From the NCBI GenBank assembly GCA_963741505.1, contig CAVUIJ010000041.1, positions 1 to 64,000 on the forward strand: 64,000 nt of DNA. Reading direction: 5' to 3'. Of the stretch, positions 52,988-62,132 are shown one piece after another; positions within the stretch are counted from its first letter, which is position 1, and every line of letters starts with the position of its first letter. Origin of the DNA: JAKFWF01 sp963741505 (GTDB lineage Bacteria > Pseudomonadota > Alphaproteobacteria > Rhizobiales > Hyphomicrobiaceae). The position numbers and the translations under genes are program-made. Below the pieces are notes generated by a model that made no database searches, was not told the origin of the DNA, and saw only the letters and a program-made list of their open reading frames with translations.

Positions 52988-53165
52988 GCATTCTGAGCAC
53001 GTCCCCCAGGGCGGTTTGATATCCCAGATGCCAGTAGGCCTGGGCCGGCGTTCCGGCATCCAGATGGCCTTGGTCGAACTTGATATACGGGGCCTCGTCC
53101 TCGAGCCACTGGGCGAGCTCGTCGGCGCGTTCCTCGATGAGGCGATGTGGTGCGGCTTCGATCAT
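52920..53165 (-). CDS. Hypothetical 81-residue protein
   Basis: The frame reads MIEAAPHRLIEERADELAQW, LEDEAPYIKFDQGHLDAGTP and AYWHLGYQTALGDVLRML, a plausible soluble helical protein. No family is recognised. It converges with the gene 52643-52987. Confidence 0.45.
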   Translation of the reverse strand: MIEAAPHRLIEERADELAQWLEDEAPYIKFDQGHLDAGTPAQAYWHLGYQTALGDVLRMLKDEAARSDGTSSRSPAGDSDA

Positions 53166-53317
53166 GCTTGCGATGATCGAGCCGGCGGCTTGACGACGGC
53201 CTAATCATAAAATTGCAAGAAGAAAAATGGTTAACAGGTAATACGTCGAGACCGAGAGGACCGCTATTCAATCAGTGCCAGGCTTTTCTTGCCGACGCCC
53301 AAGGCACGACCGCAAAT

Positions 53318-53950
53318 TCATGCGCGCAGCAAGGGATGTCGCGCGAGCCCGCTGCCATCCCGTCTATCGGCGGTTGCAGTGTTGGCCGTTCGGATTTGCA
53401 TATCGAACAGCAGGGCGATGAAGGCCGACCAGCTTAATGACTTGGTATTGGGGGCCGGATCGGGCAATGGCGGCGTTTTCGACCTCGTGGCCACAGTGAT
53501 TTCCGCGTCTGGCTGGGCCGCCGGCGTCGCTGCAGCCGGCTCCGGCCGGCCGATCCAGTCGGCTTCAGCAAGTCGCCGACTGACCAATCCCGGCAGGACT
53601 TGGCCCTGCGCCTTGTTGTACTCGACGAAGCGTTCCTTGACGCCCAGCAGATCGTGTGCGCGAACCGCTTCGCCAAGGCCGCTCGAGATCCAGCGCGTGC
53701 CGGCATTGAAGGTCAATGAGGTCAGGGCGGCCTTGGTTCCTTCATCCCAATCACCCGCGTGCTTGTCGACAATCGCCCGCGCAGCCGCGATCTCTTGTCG
53801 GAAGCGCCGTTCGGCTTCCTCCGCCGTGATCGTTTCGCCGGCGAACAGCGCACGCGTGCCGTAGCCGTTGGTATGCTGGGCGTAGTCCCACTGGGCCCGG
53901 GGGGCAAACCCTTCGAACGTCTTGATCGAATTCAGATAGGTCGGATGCAT
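53318..53950 (-). CDS. Lysozyme-like GH24 muramidase of the flagellar cluster
   Basis: The N-terminal 140 residues match phage-type lysozymes (glycoside hydrolase 24): SIKTFEGFAPRAQWDYAQHT with the catalytic Glu, NGYGTRALFAGETITAEEAE, then AALTSLTFNAGTRWISSGLG and GLVSRRLAEADWI near the end of the fold. After a Pro/Ala linker, SLSWSAFIALLFDMQI is a possible short membrane anchor. No N-terminal signal peptide is seen. Since the FlgJ-like protein has no hydrolase domain, this enzyme may open the wall for rod passage. ATG 53950 (MHPTYLNS) fits the family start. It ends an operon begun by the DUF1217 gene. Confidence 0.75.
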   Translation of the reverse strand: MHPTYLNSIKTFEGFAPRAQWDYAQHTNGYGTRALFAGETITAEEAERRFRQEIAAARAIVDKHAGDWDEGTKAALTSLTFNAGTRWISSGLGEAVRAHDLLGVKERFVEYNKAQGQVLPGLVSRRLAEADWIGRPEPAAATPAAQPDAEITVATRSKTPPLPDPAPNTKSLSWSAFIALLFDMQIRTANTATADRRDGSGLARHPLLRA

Positions 53951-54011
53951 GATGTCAGTCGCTGGCAAGAAGTCTCATTGGCTTGGTGGCTTGGCGCCCA
54001 GGTAGCTGCCG

Positions 54012-55439
54012 TCATGGCGGCTTAGCCTGCGCATCCTTCATTTCGTGCTGCATGCGGTACTCCGCGAATACGCTCGCAAGGTCTTCAAAGACAGCGTCGC
54101 TGGGTGGATCATCAGGCAACTGCGTCAGCATGCGATAGAGCGGCGGCGCGAGCGCGATCGCCTGGTCGAGTTCCAAATCAGAACCGGCCTTGTAGACCCC
54201 GACCGACCGCAAATCGCGCGATTCCTCATAGCGCGCTATGATCGCGCGCAGGCGCCGCACCAGCTGGGCCTCTTCACTGGTCCATGCGAGATGGGCGAGC
54301 CGCGATATCGATGTCAGCGGATTGATTGCCGGGTAGCGACCCTGGTCCGCGATCCCGCGCTCGAGCACGATATGGCCGTCCAGGATGCCGCGTACCGTGT
54401 CGGCAATCGGCTCGTTGTGATCGTCGCCATCGACCAGTACGGAAAAAATGCCGGTGATCGAACCGGTTTGCGGCGTCCCCGGACCGGCGCGCTCGAGCAG
54501 TCGCGGTAGTTCGGCAAAAACCGACGGTGCATAACCGCGCGCAACCGGTGGCTCGCCCGCCGCCAGAGCGACCTCGCGCAGCGCGTGTGCGAACCGAGTG
54601 ATCGAATCGATGACCAGCAGGACGTCATCGCCCTGATCGCGGAAGAATTCGGCCACCGTCATCGCCGTCTTGGCGGCGAGCTTGCGCATCATGGCACTCT
54701 CGGAGCTCGATGCGACGATTACCACGGCTCTCGCCCGATGCGGGCCGATGACGTCCTCGACGAATTCGCGGACTTCGCGGGCACGCTCGGCGACGAGGCC
54801 GGCAACGATCGTCTTGAAGCCGCTGGATCGGGTCAGCATCGAGATCAGTGTCGACTTGCCTACTCCGGAGCCGGCAAACACGCCAATGCGCTGGCCGGCG
54901 CAGATCGGCGTGAAGAGGTCGATCGTCCGCACGCCTGTTCGGATAGGCTTGCCGACCCGGGCAAGGGCCATCGGCGAGATCGGCTCATGATCGATCGCAT
55001 AGGCGGTCGCGCCCTCCTGGATCGGCAAAGCCGTGTCGATAGGCTCACCTAGGGCGTTGATGACGCGGCCGAGCCAACTCGGATCCGGACGCAAGGTGAG
55101 GTCATCTCGTATCCACACCGTTGTGCCAAGGCCTAGCCGCGAGGTCGTCGCGAACAGCTTTATGGTCGCGCAGCCATATCTGACTCCGATCACTTCGCCC
55201 ACCCAGCGGCCGTCGGCGGACTCGATTTCAACGCACGAGCCGAGTTCGACCCGTTTCTCGAGGCCACTCACCAGAATGTTGCTCGCGGTCACTTCCATGA
55301 CCTTGCCGCCATGACGGGTGAGCGGAAGCCCGCTCTGATAGGGCGCAAACAGGTGCGCCAGCTGTCCGAGCGGCCCGGCTGTCGGCTCGTGGGCGAATGC
55401 GCCAGATACTGTTGGGCCTTGGGCCGGCGCCATTGTCAC
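54012..55439 (-). CDS. fliI: Flagellar export ATPase FliI
   Basis: FliI powers flagellar type III export. The P-loop AGSGVGKS lies at residues 189-196, in RIGVFAGSGVGKSTLISML. Walker B is DDVLLVIDSITRFAHALREV. The signature RAGPGTPQTGSITGIFSVLV and AINPLTSISRLAHL follow. At 475 residues it is slightly long at the N-terminus. The GTG 55439 overlaps the flgF stop; ATG 55433 is an alternative. Confidence 0.92.
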   Translation of the reverse strand: MTMAPAQGPTVSGAFAHEPTAGPLGQLAHLFAPYQSGLPLTRHGGKVMEVTASNILVSGLEKRVELGSCVEIESADGRWVGEVIGVRYGCATIKLFATTSRLGLGTTVWIRDDLTLRPDPSWLGRVINALGEPIDTALPIQEGATAYAIDHEPISPMALARVGKPIRTGVRTIDLFTPICAGQRIGVFAGSGVGKSTLISMLTRSSGFKTIVAGLVAERAREVREFVEDVIGPHRARAVVIVASSSESAMMRKLAAKTAMTVAEFFRDQGDDVLLVIDSITRFAHALREVALAAGEPPVARGYAPSVFAELPRLLERAGPGTPQTGSITGIFSVLVDGDDHNEPIADTVRGILDGHIVLERGIADQGRYPAINPLTSISRLAHLAWTSEEAQLVRRLRAIIARYEESRDLRSVGVYKAGSDLELDQAIALAPPLYRMLTQLPDDPPSDAVFEDLASVFAEYRMQHEMKDAQAKPP

Positions 55440-56161
55440 CGCCCGCTGCCGAGCGTGCGGATCGCTTCGCTCAACTTCTGATCGGATTTGTCGATTGATG
55501 CCGAAATCGCCTCGAAAGTGCGCTGCACGGACATCAGGCGCGTCATTTCCAGTATGGGATTGACATTCGAATTCTCGATGAAGCCTTGGATTACTCCGGA
55601 CCCGTTGAAGTCGACCACCGGCTCGGCCGGCTTGTCGGGAACAAGTCCGGCGCCCTCGTAACGCACGAATTTCGTGTCGGGCGGAGTGCGGAACAGCCCC
55701 AGCGTCGCGACCTTGTCACCGTTCTGGCTGATCGCGCCGTTACGTGCGATCTGGATCGGGCCGCGCGCAGGATTGATCTGCACCGGTGCCCCGCCGCCAT
55801 CGAGCACGGGCAGTCCGCTCATCGTCATGAGTTCGCCGGCGGATGAAAGCTGCATGCGGCCATCGCGCGTATAGACGGTGCCGGAAGGTGTGGCCACGCC
55901 GAGAAATGCATCGCCCTGGATGGCGACATCCGTCGCATTTCCGGTTTGCACAATGGGCCCGCTGTTCATCGAGAATACATTGCTGCCAGGACTCGAGTAC
56001 GCGACGGTGCCGCTCTGCTGGCGCGAGATTATGCTCTCGAACGTCACGTTCTCGGAGCGAAAGCCGGCGGTCGAGCTGTTGGCGATGTTGTTGGCAATCG
56101 TGTCGAGGCGCCGCTGCAGCGCGAGTTGACCCGACAGCGAAACATAAAGGCTCGATTCCAT
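55436..56161 (-). CDS. flgF: Proximal rod protein FlgF
   Basis: FlgF is a rod subunit. It has MESSLYVSLSGQLALQRRLD then TIANNIANSSTAGFRSENVT at the N-terminus, AIQGDAFLGVATPSGTVYTR in the middle, and the C-terminal coil VNPILEMTRLMSVQRTFEAI. The 241-residue length is normal. It lies 3 bases after the DUF1217 gene and overlaps fliI. Confidence 0.92.
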   Translation of the reverse strand: MESSLYVSLSGQLALQRRLDTIANNIANSSTAGFRSENVTFESIISRQQSGTVAYSSPGSNVFSMNSGPIVQTGNATDVAIQGDAFLGVATPSGTVYTRDGRMQLSSAGELMTMSGLPVLDGGGAPVQINPARGPIQIARNGAISQNGDKVATLGLFRTPPDTKFVRYEGAGLVPDKPAEPVVDFNGSGVIQGFIENSNVNPILEMTRLMSVQRTFEAISASIDKSDQKLSEAIRTLGSGR

Positions 56162-56164
56162 TTC

Positions 56165-56944
56165 TTAGCGACCCGCGCGAAGATTTTGCAGCAGGCTCAA
56201 GGTGTCGACATCGAGGCCGCCCGGCGCAGTGCCGATCAGTACGGTCGGCGCGATGCTGGCCTGGCCGGTGGGGTTTTCAATCTCCCACAGCGCCGTGAAT
56301 CGCTTCAGGAGTTTGTCGAGCTTGGCTGGGTCCTTGAGATCGGCGACGTTGAGCTGCTTCTTGATCAAGTCGACTTGACGATCGATGTTGAGTGCGCTGG
56401 TGCTGGCCGGCAGTCCCAATGCGACCTGCGTTACTTTAAGCAGCGCCTTGTCCGCCAGCAGGCCCAGTGCGGAACTCACCGTCGGCGCGGTTCGCTGGAA
56501 ATAGAGCGCCAACCGGACCCCCTCATTTGATTGGCCAGCATCGGTCTCGAGCGTTTGCCGTACATATCGATCGACGGCACCTTGCTGCGTGCGCGAAAAT
56601 GCCGTGGCCGTTCCCCCGTAGCGCGCGAAGTTGAACGCCGTGGCAAATTCCTTGAAGCGGTTGTCGGACAGCTTGTTGGCGAAGCTGCCGGAGTTATCGA
56701 TACCCTCGCTCAGCACCTTGCGCATGAAGGCCTTGGCATAGGTCATGTCCTCGAGGCCGAACGCTTTCATGGCATACTGATAAATGCGGTCATTGCCGAG
56801 GAATGCGTCGATCGACTTGATGCCGCCGATCTTTGACAAATAGTAGTCGGAGGCACGCTTCACCGCCGGCTGATGCGCCGTCTGGTCGAGCGTCTTGTTC
56901 AAGTTCGAGGCGAGCAGCTGATAGCTGACCGGGGTCGTGAGCAT
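56165..56944 (-). CDS. DUF1217 flagellar-cluster protein
   Basis: The 259-residue helical protein contains KIGGIKSIDAFLGNDRIYQY, MKAFGLEDMTYAKAFMRKVL and LALYFQRTAPTVSSALGLLA, matching DUF1217 proteins found next to flgF in rhizobia. Their exact role in the flagellum is not known to me. ATG 56944 is the family-like start. Its upstream region diverges from motA with about 180 bases between. Confidence 0.8.
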   Translation of the reverse strand: MLTTPVSYQLLASNLNKTLDQTAHQPAVKRASDYYLSKIGGIKSIDAFLGNDRIYQYAMKAFGLEDMTYAKAFMRKVLSEGIDNSGSFANKLSDNRFKEFATAFNFARYGGTATAFSRTQQGAVDRYVRQTLETDAGQSNEGVRLALYFQRTAPTVSSALGLLADKALLKVTQVALGLPASTSALNIDRQVDLIKKQLNVADLKDPAKLDKLLKRFTALWEIENPTGQASIAPTVLIGTAPGGLDVDTLSLLQNLRAGR

Positions 56945-57126
56945 GGCGCACCGTGTGGTTCGTGTCCCGCGCGATGCATCGCGTATTCGACTTGCACCAG
57001 GCTGGCGCCGGCTCGGGCCGGTCACGGTTCCCGGTCGCGACCGGCCAGACCACCTAAAGGCTCACGCAAGCGATTCGGTCGAGCTTGCCGCCCCATCGGG
57101 ATGCAGATCGGGGCAAAGTCAAAGCC

Positions 57127-58014
57127 ATGACTATTCTAATCGGCCTTGTCGTCTCTTTGACTTGCATGCTTGGCGGCTTTGCCGCGATGGGCGGCAAGGT
57201 CTCGGTGATCTGGCAGCCGTGGGAATATGTCATCATTCTCGGCGCCTCGCTTGGCACTTTCATAGTCGCCAACCCCTTGAAGACCATCAAGGACGTCGGC
57301 GTCGGGCTGACCGAGGCATTCATGAATGCGGTGCCGAAGAAGGATGACTATCTCATCATTCTGGGCTTCCTGTTCATCATGATGCGGGAGTTGCGTTCCA
57401 AGTCTCGCAGTGAAATCGAAAAGCACATCGACAATCCAAGCAAGTCGTCGATCTTCATGGCATTTCCGAAGCTATTGCAGCACCCGCGGCTCGTGACCTT
57501 CATCTGCGACTATTTTCGTCTCATCCTGATGGGTAACGCACGCACCCACGAGATCGAAGCGCTGATGGATGAGGAAATCCAGACGGCACGGAACGACAAG
57601 TTGAAGGCCTACCACTCCTTGGTTGCAGTTTCGGACGGATTGCCGGCACTCGGCATCGTCGCGGCGGTGCTTGGTGTGATCAAGGCGATGAGTGCCCTCG
57701 ACCAGCCGCCGGATGTGCTGGGCCATCTGATCGGCGCGGCCCTCGTCGGCACGTTTGCTGGCATCTTTTTCTCGTATGCTGTGTTCACGCCGATAGCGAC
57801 GCAGATCAAAATCGTCCGTGAGAAACGCATGCGCCAGTATGTGGTGATCAAGCAGACCCTGCTAGCACTGATGAACGGCGCAATGCCGCAGATCGCGGTG
57901 GAACACGGACGCAAGGCGATCTCGGCAGCCGATCGTCCCACCATCGACGAGCTCGAACAGCAGACGCTGTCGGCCGGCACGACCAGCGACGAGGGGCTGA
58001 AAAAGGCGGCATGA
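57127..58014 (+). CDS. motA: Flagellar stator protein MotA
   Basis: MotA with MotB forms the proton-driven stator. It starts MTILIGLVVSLTCMLGGFAA and has four membrane helices, with AVSDGLPALGIVAAVLGVIK and LIGAALVGTFAGIFFSYAVF the conserved inner pair. The 295-residue length is normal. The stop overlaps fliN by ATGA. motB is not in the window. Confidence 0.92.
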   Translation: MTILIGLVVSLTCMLGGFAAMGGKVSVIWQPWEYVIILGASLGTFIVANPLKTIKDVGVGLTEAFMNAVPKKDDYLIILGFLFIMMRELRSKSRSEIEKHIDNPSKSSIFMAFPKLLQHPRLVTFICDYFRLILMGNARTHEIEALMDEEIQTARNDKLKAYHSLVAVSDGLPALGIVAAVLGVIKAMSALDQPPDVLGHLIGAALVGTFAGIFFSYAVFTPIATQIKIVREKRMRQYVVIKQTLLALMNGAMPQIAVEHGRKAISAADRPTIDELEQQTLSAGTTSDEGLKKAA

Positions 58015-58409
58015 CCACGAATCTTGCTGGAAGATCGGCTGAGAAGGCAAAGGGCAACGCCATGAACGATGGAGACTACGGCGACCGGCGGCCATCGTTC
58101 AAACCGCCGCCGGTCGGCGCCGACCCGCAGCCGGTCATTGCCGAGGAATGGGGTGCACGTGGCCACGAGGCGGTGATGCGCATCCCGGTCTCTGTGAGGT
58201 TTGTCCTCGGCATGACCCGGATGTCGGTCGCCAAGCTGATGAGTGTCACGCGAGGCTCGATCATCCCCCTCGATCGCAAGGTCGGCGACCTGGTCGACAT
58301 CGTCGTCAACGACAGGATCGTCGCCCGCGGCGAGGTCGTGGTGCTCGACGAGGAGCCGCCACGCTTTGCGATATCTGTTCGAGAGGTCGTCCAGGCGACA
58401 GACGACTAG
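58011..58409 (+). CDS. fliN: Flagellar switch protein FliN
   Basis: FliN forms part of the C-ring. The SpoA-like domain reads RIPVSVRFVLGMTRMSVAKL, RGSIIPLDRKVGDLVDIVVN and DRIVARGEVVVLDEEPPRFA. The 132-residue length is normal. It overlaps motA; in related genomes fliM usually lies between them. Confidence 0.9.
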   Translation: MTTNLAGRSAEKAKGNAMNDGDYGDRRPSFKPPPVGADPQPVIAEEWGARGHEAVMRIPVSVRFVLGMTRMSVAKLMSVTRGSIIPLDRKVGDLVDIVVNDRIVARGEVVVLDEEPPRFAISVREVVQATDD

Positions 58410-58544
58410 GCCTTGCAGCATCGCGGCATCCCGCGCTGTCGGCGAGAACCACCTGCCATTGCCGAACATACGCGTCCGAGCGAAATCCCAGGGGTCGGGC
58501 CGAATTGGTTGCGACGGTATCCAGACAACTGACGATGAGGTGCA

Positions 58545-59639
58545 ATGGCCGAACAACCCGACAAGGAGGCGAAAACCGAAGAGGCGACGCAGCGGCGCGT
58601 CGAAGAGGCGGTAGGCAAGGGCAACACGCCGGTATCGCGCGAGGTTGGCCCATTCGCCTCGATCCTCGGCATGGTTGTTGCGCTGCCGGTCGCCCAGCAC
58701 ATGTTCTGGAACGCAGGCGCCGCGAGCCTCGGCCGCCTCTTCGATCGCGCCGCCGACTTGAGATTGAATACCGCCGAAGATGCGGTGCTGGTCATCGCAG
58801 CGACCGGCCAAACGGCGGCGAAACTGGCGGCGGTGCCGCTTTTGACCCTGATGGTCTTTGGCATTCTGGCCGCCATGCTCCAGAATTCGGTTCACTTGGC
58901 TGGTGATCGCATCAAGCCGGATTTATCGCGGATTTCTCTGGGCAATGGTCTCAGGCGTCTGTTCAGCGTGCAGAACGCGATCGAATTCCTCAAGACAGTC
59001 CTGAAGTTCAGCCTTATGGCAACTGTCGTCGTCGGTTTCCTGATGCAAAACAAAGTCACTGTCTTGAATGCGGTATTGCTCAATCCGCGGGACCTGCCGG
59101 CAGCCATTTCGCTGCATGCGAGCAATCTGATTATCGCCGTTGCCTGCATTCTTGCGGCCGTGGTCGCCGCTGACGTGCTCTGGAGCCGCTTCAAGTGGCA
59201 TTTCGACCTGCGCATGAGCCGGCAGGAGATCAAGGACGAGCAAAAGCAGGCGGAGGGTGATCCGATCATCCGGGCGCGCCAGCGCTCGCTGGCCCGCGAT
59301 CGCTCGCGCCGGCGCATGATGGCAGCGGTGCCCCGCGCCACCGTGGTCATCGCCAATCCTACCCACTATGCGGTGGCGTTGCGTTACGTGCGCGAAGAAT
59401 CGGCGACCCCGATCGTGATCGCAAAGGGTCTCGACAATATCGCGATCAAGATCCGCGAGTTGGCCGAGGCGCACGATATTCCGGTGATCGAGGACAAGGC
59501 ACTGGCGCGATCGCTCTACGCCGTCGTCGTGCCGGACCGCCCGATCCCGCCGGAATTCTACAAGGCGGTGGCCGAGATCGTCCTGTTCCTGATGTCACGC
59601 CATTTCGCCGCTCCGGCGGCCCTGACGCGAGGCGCCTGA
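58545..59639 (+). CDS. flhB: Flagellar export protein FlhB
   Basis: FlhB is the export switch. It starts AEQPDKEAKTEEATQRRVEE, has four membrane helices, and carries the self-cleaving NPTH motif at residues 271-274 (VVIANPTHYAVALRYVRE). KGLDNIAIKIRELAEAHDIP follows. The 364-residue length is normal. GAGGTG precedes the ATG. The stop overlaps the next gene by one base. Confidence 0.93.
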   Translation: MAEQPDKEAKTEEATQRRVEEAVGKGNTPVSREVGPFASILGMVVALPVAQHMFWNAGAASLGRLFDRAADLRLNTAEDAVLVIAATGQTAAKLAAVPLLTLMVFGILAAMLQNSVHLAGDRIKPDLSRISLGNGLRRLFSVQNAIEFLKTVLKFSLMATVVVGFLMQNKVTVLNAVLLNPRDLPAAISLHASNLIIAVACILAAVVAADVLWSRFKWHFDLRMSRQEIKDEQKQAEGDPIIRARQRSLARDRSRRRMMAAVPRATVVIANPTHYAVALRYVREESATPIVIAKGLDNIAIKIRELAEAHDIPVIEDKALARSLYAVVVPDRPIPPEFYKAVAEIVLFLMSRHFAAPAALTRGA

Positions 59640-60067
59640 TGCAACGAGAGGTCAGCCATCTGACGCATCGCTTCGAGGCAATGCTCGCCGCCCATGTCGT
59701 GGAGCTGTTGTCCGAACTCAGGAATTACGAGGCGGCCGATTTGATCGCGCTCATCCGACTGGATCGCATCGGGTCGCTGCGAAGTTTGCTGGAGTCGGAT
59801 TGCGAGGTGCTGTTCAGGCCGCAGACCATGACCATGGGCGAGCACCTCGAGGTCATCGTCCGCTGGGATGCACCGCCGACGATCCGGCTCGCAATGGTGT
59901 TCCGCAACCGCGGCGTCGAACTCTACTATCGATTGACTTTGGAAGCGTTCGAAGCGGCGGTGGAGATCGAATACCTGCGGTTCCTCGATCCGGATCTCGA
60001 AGCCGCCAGTCAGGTGAGCTATCTCGATGCCGCCCTCGGCGATTCGCGAGTGGCCAGGCGCTGCTGA
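59639..60067 (+). CDS. Hypothetical protein between flhB and flgB
   Basis: The 142-residue protein begins MQREVSHLTHRFEAMLAAHV and continues as a helical/beta mix (ADLIALIRLDRIGSLRSLLE, FRNRGVELYYRLTLEAFEAA). No family, signal or membrane helix is recognised. Its start overlaps the flhB stop, so it is translated with the export gene and likely has a flagellar role. Confidence 0.6.
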   Translation: MQREVSHLTHRFEAMLAAHVVELLSELRNYEAADLIALIRLDRIGSLRSLLESDCEVLFRPQTMTMGEHLEVIVRWDAPPTIRLAMVFRNRGVELYYRLTLEAFEAAVEIEYLRFLDPDLEAASQVSYLDAALGDSRVARRC

Positions 60068-60145
60068 CGTCGGCATCTTCCGAATAGACCAGTCTCAGGC
60101 AAGAAACTCAGGTTAGGGAGAGAGAGAGAAGCAGGGAAATCCGAC

Positions 60146-60526
60146 ATGCAGGATCTCGCACTTTTTTCCATCGCCTCGCAGCGCACGGGCTGGCTTGCAG
60201 CCCGTGGCGCGGCACTAGCCAACAATATCGCCAACGCCGATACGCCGGGCTTCAAGGCGCGCGATGTGGCGCCATTCGAGTCGGCGCTCGCCACAGCAGG
60301 TCTGCAGATGTCGCGCACCGGCAGCGGCCACCTTGCGCCGGCCGAGGCAGGATCGCGCGCCTTCGACACGGTGCTACGGCCCTCCGAGACAAGCAAGTAT
60401 TCCGGCAATACGGTCAATCTCGAAACAGAGCTCATCGGGCTCGGCGATGTTAGATCGCAACATTCGACAGTGACCGGAGTGATGGGGGCTTTCCACCGGT
60501 TGCTGTTGTCGGCTGCGAAGGGCTAG
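60146..60526 (+). CDS. flgB: Proximal rod protein FlgB
   Basis: FlgB is a rod subunit. It reads AARGAALANNIANADTPGFK, ARDVAPFESALA, and ends EHSTV-like (RSQHSTVTGVMGAFHRLLLS). The 126-residue length is normal. A purine-rich stretch (AGGGAGAGAGAGA) lies upstream. It lies 3 bases before flgC. Confidence 0.9.
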   Translation: MQDLALFSIASQRTGWLAARGAALANNIANADTPGFKARDVAPFESALATAGLQMSRTGSGHLAPAEAGSRAFDTVLRPSETSKYSGNTVNLETELIGLGDVRSQHSTVTGVMGAFHRLLLSAAKG

Positions 60527-60529
60527 GCC

Positions 60530-60949
60530 ATGTCCGACGACCTCAAGGTGGCACTGGTGACCTCGGGGTCAGCGTTGCGCGCGCAGGCGACGCGGCTGCG
60601 GATTGTTTCGGAAAACATGGCCAATGCCAGCGCCACCTCGGCGACACCTGGCGGTGATCCCTACGCCAGGAAGACGGTGAATTTTGCATCGGAACTCGAT
60701 CGCGCAAGCGGTGCAAACCTGGTGCGTATCGGCGTGGTCGGCCGGGATCGGACACCGTTCCCGACCAAGTACGATCCGGGACATCCCGCCGCCGATGCGG
60801 GCGGTTACGTGAAGCTGTCGAATGTCAATCCACTGGTCGAAATGTCGGACATCCGCGAGACCCATCGCTCATACGAGGCAAGTCTGCAAGTGGTGCGTCA
60901 AACCCGGGAGATGATCGGTGATTTGATCGATCTGCTGAGGGGCAAGTGA
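60530..60949 (+). CDS. flgC: Proximal rod protein FlgC
   Basis: FlgC is a rod subunit. It has QATRLRIVSENMANASATSA, GGDPYARKTVNFASELDRAS, YDPGHPAADAGGYVKLSNVN and VEMSDIRETHRSYEASLQVV, all typical. The 139-residue length is normal. Confidence 0.92.
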   Translation: MSDDLKVALVTSGSALRAQATRLRIVSENMANASATSATPGGDPYARKTVNFASELDRASGANLVRIGVVGRDRTPFPTKYDPGHPAADAGGYVKLSNVNPLVEMSDIRETHRSYEASLQVVRQTREMIGDLIDLLRGK

Positions 60950-61266
60950 TGATCGACGCCATTTCCAGCCTTGCAATACCGAGGCCGGCGATCGCCGGTA
61001 GCGACCGCGCCGCAACGGTCGCGCCACCGCTCGACAGCAGCGGCGTGAAACCGGATTTCGCCAATCTGCTCGGCGAGGCGATCGCCGGCGTGGCGCAGAA
61101 GCTGCGTGGCGCGGAGGCGGTGTCGATTGCCGGGATCAGGGGCATGGCATCGACGCAGGAGATTGTAGAGAAGGTCATGGCAGCCGAGCAGTCGCTGCAG
61201 GCGGCGATCGCGGTGCGCGACAAGGTCGTAAGTGCGTACACGGAAATCAGCCGGATGGCGATCTAG
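60946..61266 (+). CDS. fliE: MS-ring/rod adaptor FliE
   Basis: FliE joins the MS ring to the rod. It has FANLLGEAIAGVAQKLRGAE and STQEIVEKVMAAEQSLQAAI, VRDKVVSAYTEISRMAI at the end. Both GTG 60946 (overlapping the flgC stop) and ATG 60949 could start it. The 106-residue length is normal. Confidence 0.88.
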   Translation: MMIDAISSLAIPRPAIAGSDRAATVAPPLDSSGVKPDFANLLGEAIAGVAQKLRGAEAVSIAGIRGMASTQEIVEKVMAAEQSLQAAIAVRDKVVSAYTEISRMAI

Positions 61267-61283
61267 GCTCGGAGGGACACGAC

Positions 61284-62076
61284 ATGCGAGCACTTTCCAT
61301 TGCCGCCACCGGCATGACCGCCCAACAACTCAACGTCGAAGTCATCGCCAACAATGTGGCGAATATCAACACCACCGGGTTCAAGCGCTCGCGCGCCGAG
61401 TTCGTCGATCTGCTTTATCAGGTCGAGCGCGCGGCCGGGACCTCGGCTGCCGGCGGCGCCGAGGTCGTGCCGGAGGGCGTGCGGGTCGGTCTCGGCGTGC
61501 GCTCGGCCGCCGTCCGCAACCTGCACCTGCAAGGGGCGTTGACGCAGACCGGCAATCCGCTCGATCTCGCGATCATGGGACGCGGCTTCTTTCGTGTCAC
61601 GAGCGCAGACGGCGAAACGCTCTACACGCGAGCCGCCGCATTCAACAAGAACGCAACGGGCCAGATCGTGACCGCCGACGGGCTATGTCGTGCAGCCGGC
61701 AATCATCGTGCCGCCCGAGGTGACCGCGCTGACAGTCAACGAGTGCGGGCCAGGTCTTCGGCGAGGTTCCGGGCCAGGTGGCGCCGCGGCTGCTCGGGCA
61801 GTTCTCTGTCGCAAGCTTCGTCAACGAAGTCGGGCTCTGCCCCGCTCGGCGGCAATCTCTACCGGGAGACCAGCTGCATCGGGGGCGGCCACGGTCGGTG
61901 TTCCTGGCGAGAACGGACTTGGCAGCATCAAGCAAGGCTATCTCGAGGCCTCGAACGTCGATCCGGTCAAGGAGATCACCGAGCTGATCTCGGCCCAGCG
62001 CGCCTACGAGATGAACTCGAAGGTGATTACGGCGACCGACGAGATGATGAGCACGATCAGCAAGGGTATGCGTTGA
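61284..62076 (+). pseudogene. flgG: Distal rod protein FlgG with several frameshifts
   Basis: The first 130 codons are perfect FlgG: MRALSIAATGMTAQQLNVEV, IANNVANINTTGFKRSRAEF, VDLLYQVERAAGTSAAGG and GQIVTADG. At about 61680 an extra G (GACGGGCTATGTC) moves the frame. YVVQPAIIVPPEVTALTVNE follows, then a third frame (APRLLGQFSVASFVNEVGL) and a fourth segment (PLGGNLYRET). The end returns to YLEASNVDPVKEITELISAQ and YEMNSKVITATDEMMSTISK. All parts of FlgG are present but not in one frame. Real decay and sequence error are both possible. Confidence 0.85.
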
Positions 62077-62132
62077 AGCGCAGCACGTGGCCCATTCGGT
62101 CCGAGTGGGCACTGGCATTCCGGGGTTGCAAG

